The notes under the pieces were generated by a model. The model did not search any database, was not told the DNA's origin, and saw only the letters and a list, made by a program, of their open reading frames with translations. Below are positions 59,961 through 64,000 of a stretch of DNA of 64,000 bases, piece by piece. The stretch lies in NCBI RefSeq assembly GCF_009905375.1, contig NC_133650.1:297909957-297973956 (forward strand). The letters are read 5' to 3'. A program made the position numbers and the translations under genes. This stretch comes from Apium graveolens (taxonomy: Eukaryota; Streptophyta; Magnoliopsida; Apiales; Apiaceae). Position 1 is the stretch's first letter. Each line of letters opens with the position of its first letter.

Positions 59961-60334
59961 GAGCAAGTCCAACAGCTCCCTTAAACATGCTCTTAACTCC
60001 AAATATAAGAAATATAACAAAAAAATGCACTCCAACAGTGTCTTAGTAGTTCCTTATATCACTAAGACAATTCTCTCATGCCTTATCTTTAAGGAATCAC
60101 AAGTTATCCCTTATTTCATTTTTGTCAATAAAAAATTAATTTCTTTCTCTTCTTTTTAGTTCTTTTCTCTCTCTTCCTTTCATATCTCATTCAAATTTAT
60201 TATTATTATAATAATAAGGAATGAAAATAAGGATCATTATTGGAGTTTAAATTCAAAATCATGTCTTAAATCACTAAGAGTTAATATTTTATAATATTTA
60301 TAAGAAACTTGTTAAGATACTGTTGGACTTACTC
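59961..60334. mobile_element. Tourist/Harbinger-like MITE
   Basis: The 374-bp element begins GAGCAAGTCCAACAG and ends CTGTTGGACTTACTC, with TTA on each side (59958-59960, 60335-60337). The 3-bp TTA duplication and termini fit Tourist-like MITEs. Confidence 0.85.
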
Positions 60335-60499
60335 TTACACCCGACACAAAATCAATGAAAACACACATAAAATACCATTATTTTGTATATCGCAATACAT
60401 GTCAGATTCTTGTCTTTAGATGATAGAAAACTCACGATGTCACAATCGAAGTGAATGATGAACATAGATTTAATACAACCCTAATATCCAAGAAATTTT

Positions 60500-61563
60500 G
60501 TTGAATGATCACTATTGACGGAGGAATTTGGTAACAATAAAGATTGAGGTTTCTCGCCGAAATTAAGATCTATGACGGTGGTTCTTCGCCGGAAAATCAA
60601 TCGGTGTGTGGTGGTTTGTGGTTGTTTTAGGCTGAGATTGATCAGAGTAAGTGGTGGCTCCCTTATCAGCTCTCAACTTTTTACCACTCTCAATGTGCCT
60701 ACGTACCCTTTATATAGGGATCAAGCCTGACGTAGTTCTTGGGGAACAAGAAATCTAATGGGCTTAGACTTCTTATTCCTTGGCCCGGTAGAAGCCCATC
60801 CAGAATCCATCTACTGCTAGCTTTAGGAATGTCCAACTATGAGGCCCAACCGCGAAGGCCCAAGACTCGTCTGTAATCATAGGACTTCATGGATAGTGCA
60901 TCTCCCTGCGCAAGGATTTACGGACGCGGGTATAGCCACGGTTCACCCCAAATGTCGGACGCGTCCCTGTCCCCCGAATGAGGATAACCCACCAGATAGC
61001 AGGACAAGTGATCCCAAGCTTTTGGGTGCAAAGTGCAGGATGACTCCAAAGTTCTCCAACGAGGACACCCATTGAATACAAGAACAGAGTTCCCAAAGCA
61101 CACACCAACGTTAACCCCACATCCCCAACGAGGACACCCGTTGAATACATGAGGAGGCCTTCAATCATCAGGCATACCCCTGGAGGCCTTCAAGCTTTTC
61201 ACGGACATCCCCCCCTTGACCGTCTCAAGGAGGGAATTCTTCAATGAGTACCTGGAACAAATACGTTAGTAGATATAATCATCCATTGCTCCCTTCCAAG
61301 CATGTTTTTCCCTAAGTTATCCTCATGAGGATGCATTGACCAAACATAGGACGCGTCCTAAGCATATATTGTTTGCGCGCGTCCTCACCTTCGTGAAGCC
61401 TGTATTGTTTTCTCAACAACTACCTCTCACATCATTCCACAGATACAGGACACGTCCTAAGCATGACAAGCACATCCTCCAGCCTCCATTGTCAAAAAGA
61501 CCGCAATTGCCAGATATTTTCACCATGGTGGACGCGTCTTACATCCTTTGTTAGTCCCTAACA
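60500..61563 (-). repeat. Relic LTR of a Tat-type Gypsy element
   Basis: Read on the minus strand, 60765-60685 contains CTTGTTCCCCAAGAACTACG, TCAGGCTTGATCCCTATA and GGGTACGTAGGCAC, matching the TATA region of the Gypsy D LTR (13960-14020). The rest differs, so it is a related family. It contains two diverged copies of AACGAGGACACCC[A/G]TTGAATACA (61058-61080, 61127-61149). No gag or pol was seen next to it. The boundaries are uncertain; it may be a solo LTR. Confidence 0.65.
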
Positions 61564-62640
61564 ATGCAACCAGAATTACAGAAGGGGGGTTGAATGGAAT
61601 TCTTGAAACTTTTTCTTGGTTTAAAAGTGTTCTAACTTAAAATATATATCTGTGTGAATTGATTTGCAAAGTGCGGAATAATAACTTGGAATGAATCAAA
61701 ACACAAGTAATTAAAAACACAAGTCTTTAAAAACTTTCTGGTAGATTTAAATGTAACCACCAGATATATATATTATATCAAGAGAACTCTATGTAACTAA
61801 ATTAGCTCACAGCTGCTTACAAATATGAACAACTAAGTTTTCAGAGAAATGCTAAGAATTCAGCTTACAAATGTTTCTCTAAGAATTTTCTTGCTTAGTG
61901 TTCTTCTTGTTGTTCTATTTGCTACTTCATGGTTTATATATCACCAAGATTACAAAGTAATAAGACAGGATAATAAAATAAAATCTATCAAGTCTAATAC
62001 TCTGCTGCTTCATTACTCTATTCCAGCATCTTTGAATATCTTCATAATAGCATGGAAATGGCAATGCTTCTTTGTTCTCTAAAACTCAATTGAATAGGAT
62101 TCCACATTCCTTTTGCATACACTCGACGCACGTAACTGTGTTGTCACTATCAACAGATATTTGAATTGATCATCCATTGAGTACATGATCATCCGTCGAG
62201 TTGTCTTGTTGATCATCCGTCGAGTAGCTTTGTTGATCATCCGTCGAGTAGCAATCTAGCACTTGACTTCATTTCATTTATGCAGAATTATAAGACATCA
62301 TCTATGTACAATTAATCAACTTATTCTGCATATCTAATTAAAGTCAACATGACTTATATGCTACTACAGAATCTATACAAAGATGTATGCAGAAATATGC
62401 TACAGACTTATTATTATATAAGCTACTCACTCGATGGATAACAATTCATTATCCGTCGGGACTATAATGAGTCATCCGTCGGGACTATAATGAGTCATAC
62501 GTCGGGACTATAATGAGTCATCCATCGGTACTATAATTGTTTATCCGTCGAGTGCTACATTTTTCACTAAGTTAAATTTATTAAGGTGTTTTGTTAATGA
62601 AATCACCAAGTTCACAACATATCCACAATAATCTCCCCCA
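61550..62640 (-). repeat. Probable 3' LTR and polypurine tract of a minus-strand LTR element
   Basis: AATCTCCCCCAATT at 62629-62642 reads on the minus strand as AATTGGGGGAGATT, a polypurine tract. The approximately 1.06-kb block to its left starts near TGTTAGTCCCTAACA or TGCAACCAG and ends ATCCACA. It carries two short tandem arrays: GATCATCCGTCGAG-type units at 62168-62256 and a 23-bp CCGTCGGGACTATAATGAGTC unit at 62452-62553 (about four copies). The other LTR would lie beyond the window. Confidence 0.6.
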
Positions 62641-62642
62641 AT

Positions 62643-64000
62643 TTATGTCTACTGGAATTGTAGGCATAAATTAAGAGAAACTTGATGATAACAAAACATC
62701 CTAAAAAACAACTTTAAGAGGAAAGTAGATAAAACTGTAAAGTGCTTCAAATGACAAAATGTACAAAGATTGGCTCACAGTCTTTTTCAAGATGCTCCTC
62801 TAGCCTGAGCAGATTAATCTATCTCCTTGAAGATTTGGATCTCTTTCTAAGCTTTTTGTTATTTTCTTCTAACTGATTTTGAAGCTGTCTGTGGAATTCC
62901 AGTTGATCAGATTCTGAGAGATTTAGCTTTTCTTGCATTTCCAAAAGAGTCTCATTGCTAGAGATGCTCAATTGGTCTTCTAATCTGAAAAATCTTCTAA
63001 CTCATTTGTCATCCATGAACTCCATCTGCCAGTAGGGCCTTAGATGCACTCTACTTCCTGTGTAGGGAATAGTAAGAGTCTTTGGGAATGCATCTTTGGC
63101 TCTAATACTTCTCGGTTCTTCAATCTTTGTTAAGAACAAGTCTTCTTGCTGTAACATTGAATCCAAAGTTATTCTTGAATGATGAATAAACCTTAATCAG
63201 CACAGATTGGCTTTCTTGAAGGATTCTGTGAAGTGGCCACTGTATCTCTTTTCCTCCCTTGTACTTGAACACTAACCTTTCAGGTAGGTTGCTATAAGCA
63301 TCAATCCCTCTAACTTCTTCCAGTTCATCTAGATAGAGGTTTAGATATGAGAATTCCTTGATGTCACAGATGAACATGTAATCTCCTTTGTTGACTTTGG
63401 ATTGGGCTTTGGTTAGAGATTTGGATTTGAGAGGTGACAGTTTCACTTTCTTGACTGCCCTTGACTTTGTTCTCTTTGGCTTGGCAAGTATTGGCAGATG
63501 GAAATCAGGAATTGGTAGACTTTCCCAGTCTATTGGTTCATCCTTGGGAATAATAGGTTCACCATGAATGTTCCTATAAAGATCCACCGCCTTAATGTCT
63601 TCAAATACCACTGAGGGTTTTGATGCTTGAGTTGTAGTTGGAGTGGATTCCTTGGGAAATTGATCCTCCAATCTTTATCAACAAGGTCCAATTTCCTTTT
63701 GGTTCTTTTAGCCAATTTCTTGTATCCGTGAGAGTTCTTCTATTTTGGTTCACTTTGCTTCTTTAGATCTTGAGATTCAGTGATTTCAGATGGCTTGGCA
63801 GAGATTTGTTGAGTGGCTTTCACAGCTTGCAATTTGGCTAAGATGGCATCTTACTCTTTCCTTTGTTTAACCTTTTTAGCATCTAGAACAGCTTGCTTCT
63901 TTTCTTGCTTCAATCTTGCTTTTTCTTCTCTCTTTGCTTTAGCAAATTGAGGGTGTCCAGCCACCACACGGATTTCTTTACCATTCCTGAAAACTTTAGC
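62643..64000 (-). pseudogene. 3' coding region of the same retroelement, product unrecognised
   Basis: The minus frame 63671-63120 gives 183 residues with an acidic/Pro N-terminus, Lys-rich KPKRTKSRAVKKVKLSPLKS and a structured-looking C-terminus (YLNLYLDELEEVRGIDAYSN, GGKEIQWPLHRILQESQSVL). Upstream, from 64000, another frame reads FRNGKEIRVVAGHPQFAKAK followed by a Lys/Glu-rich coiled-coil stretch, with stops near 63852 and 63742 and a frameshift near 63690. I infer one long gene beside the LTR. I do not recognise a catalytic domain; it may be an extra ORF of a large, possibly non-autonomous element. Confidence 0.5.

Noticed and set aside
62452..62553. 23-bp repeats that might suggest a CRISPR array
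   Set aside because: Copies are directly adjacent and diverged, within an LTR, with no spacers or cas genes.

Overview
This is nuclear DNA of a flowering plant, most likely a eudicot. The evidence is AT-rich intergenic sequence, GT-AG introns, one ordinary multi-exon plant gene, and dense Copia and Gypsy LTR retrotransposons with Stowaway, Tourist/Harbinger, hAT and Mutator-type non-autonomous elements. The species cannot be named from the sequence alone. No rRNA, tRNA, CRISPR or bacterial-type features were seen.

Layout. (1) 1-29606 is a nest of retrotransposons. Copia A (minus strand) enters from the left edge. An hAT-type element sits in its pol (1442-2190). Its 5' LTR (5439-5677 plus 29538-29606) is split by Copia B (5678-29532, minus). 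Copia B is split twice: its 3' LTR holds Copia C (about 5687-12470, minus), whose gag holds a foldback Mutator-like MITE (10359-10912); its reverse-transcriptase gene holds a 12.3-kb Tat-lineage Gypsy element D (13333-25594, plus) with a clean 5-bp target duplication (CGTTC). (2) 29607-37796 holds two relics of one unrecognised gene, a Harbinger MITE with internal 41-bp repeats, an AT-rich stretch, and Copia E (32309-37184, plus), whose LTRs begin and end in TA. (3) 37797-47026 is Gypsy F, with two similar 1.6-kb LTRs around a heavily decayed pol. (4) 47758-49946 is an hAT-like element containing nine copies of a ~176-bp tandem repeat. (5) 50659-58800 is the only clearly genic part: a small unknown gene (plus) and a nine-exon bromodomain gene of the BRD1/2/13 group (minus), whose GT-AG exons join in phase to 902 codons plus stop. 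(6) 58800-64000 is intergenic, with a Tourist-like MITE, a relic Tat-type LTR, and the 3' end of another minus-strand retroelement running off the right edge.

How the parts work together. The retroelements carry gag, protease, integrase, reverse transcriptase and RNase H in the family orders, but all show nonsense codons or frameshifts. Many of the stops could be C-to-T changes of glutamine codons, as expected for methylated, silenced repeats. The most unusual item is in element D: downstream of pol, on the opposite strand, lies what looks like an independent spliced gene (24501-21333, minus) with a TATA box, three GT-AG introns and phase-compatible coding exons. It ends in a coiled-coil protein and carries a region resembling the plant 'putative gypsy type transposon' domain.
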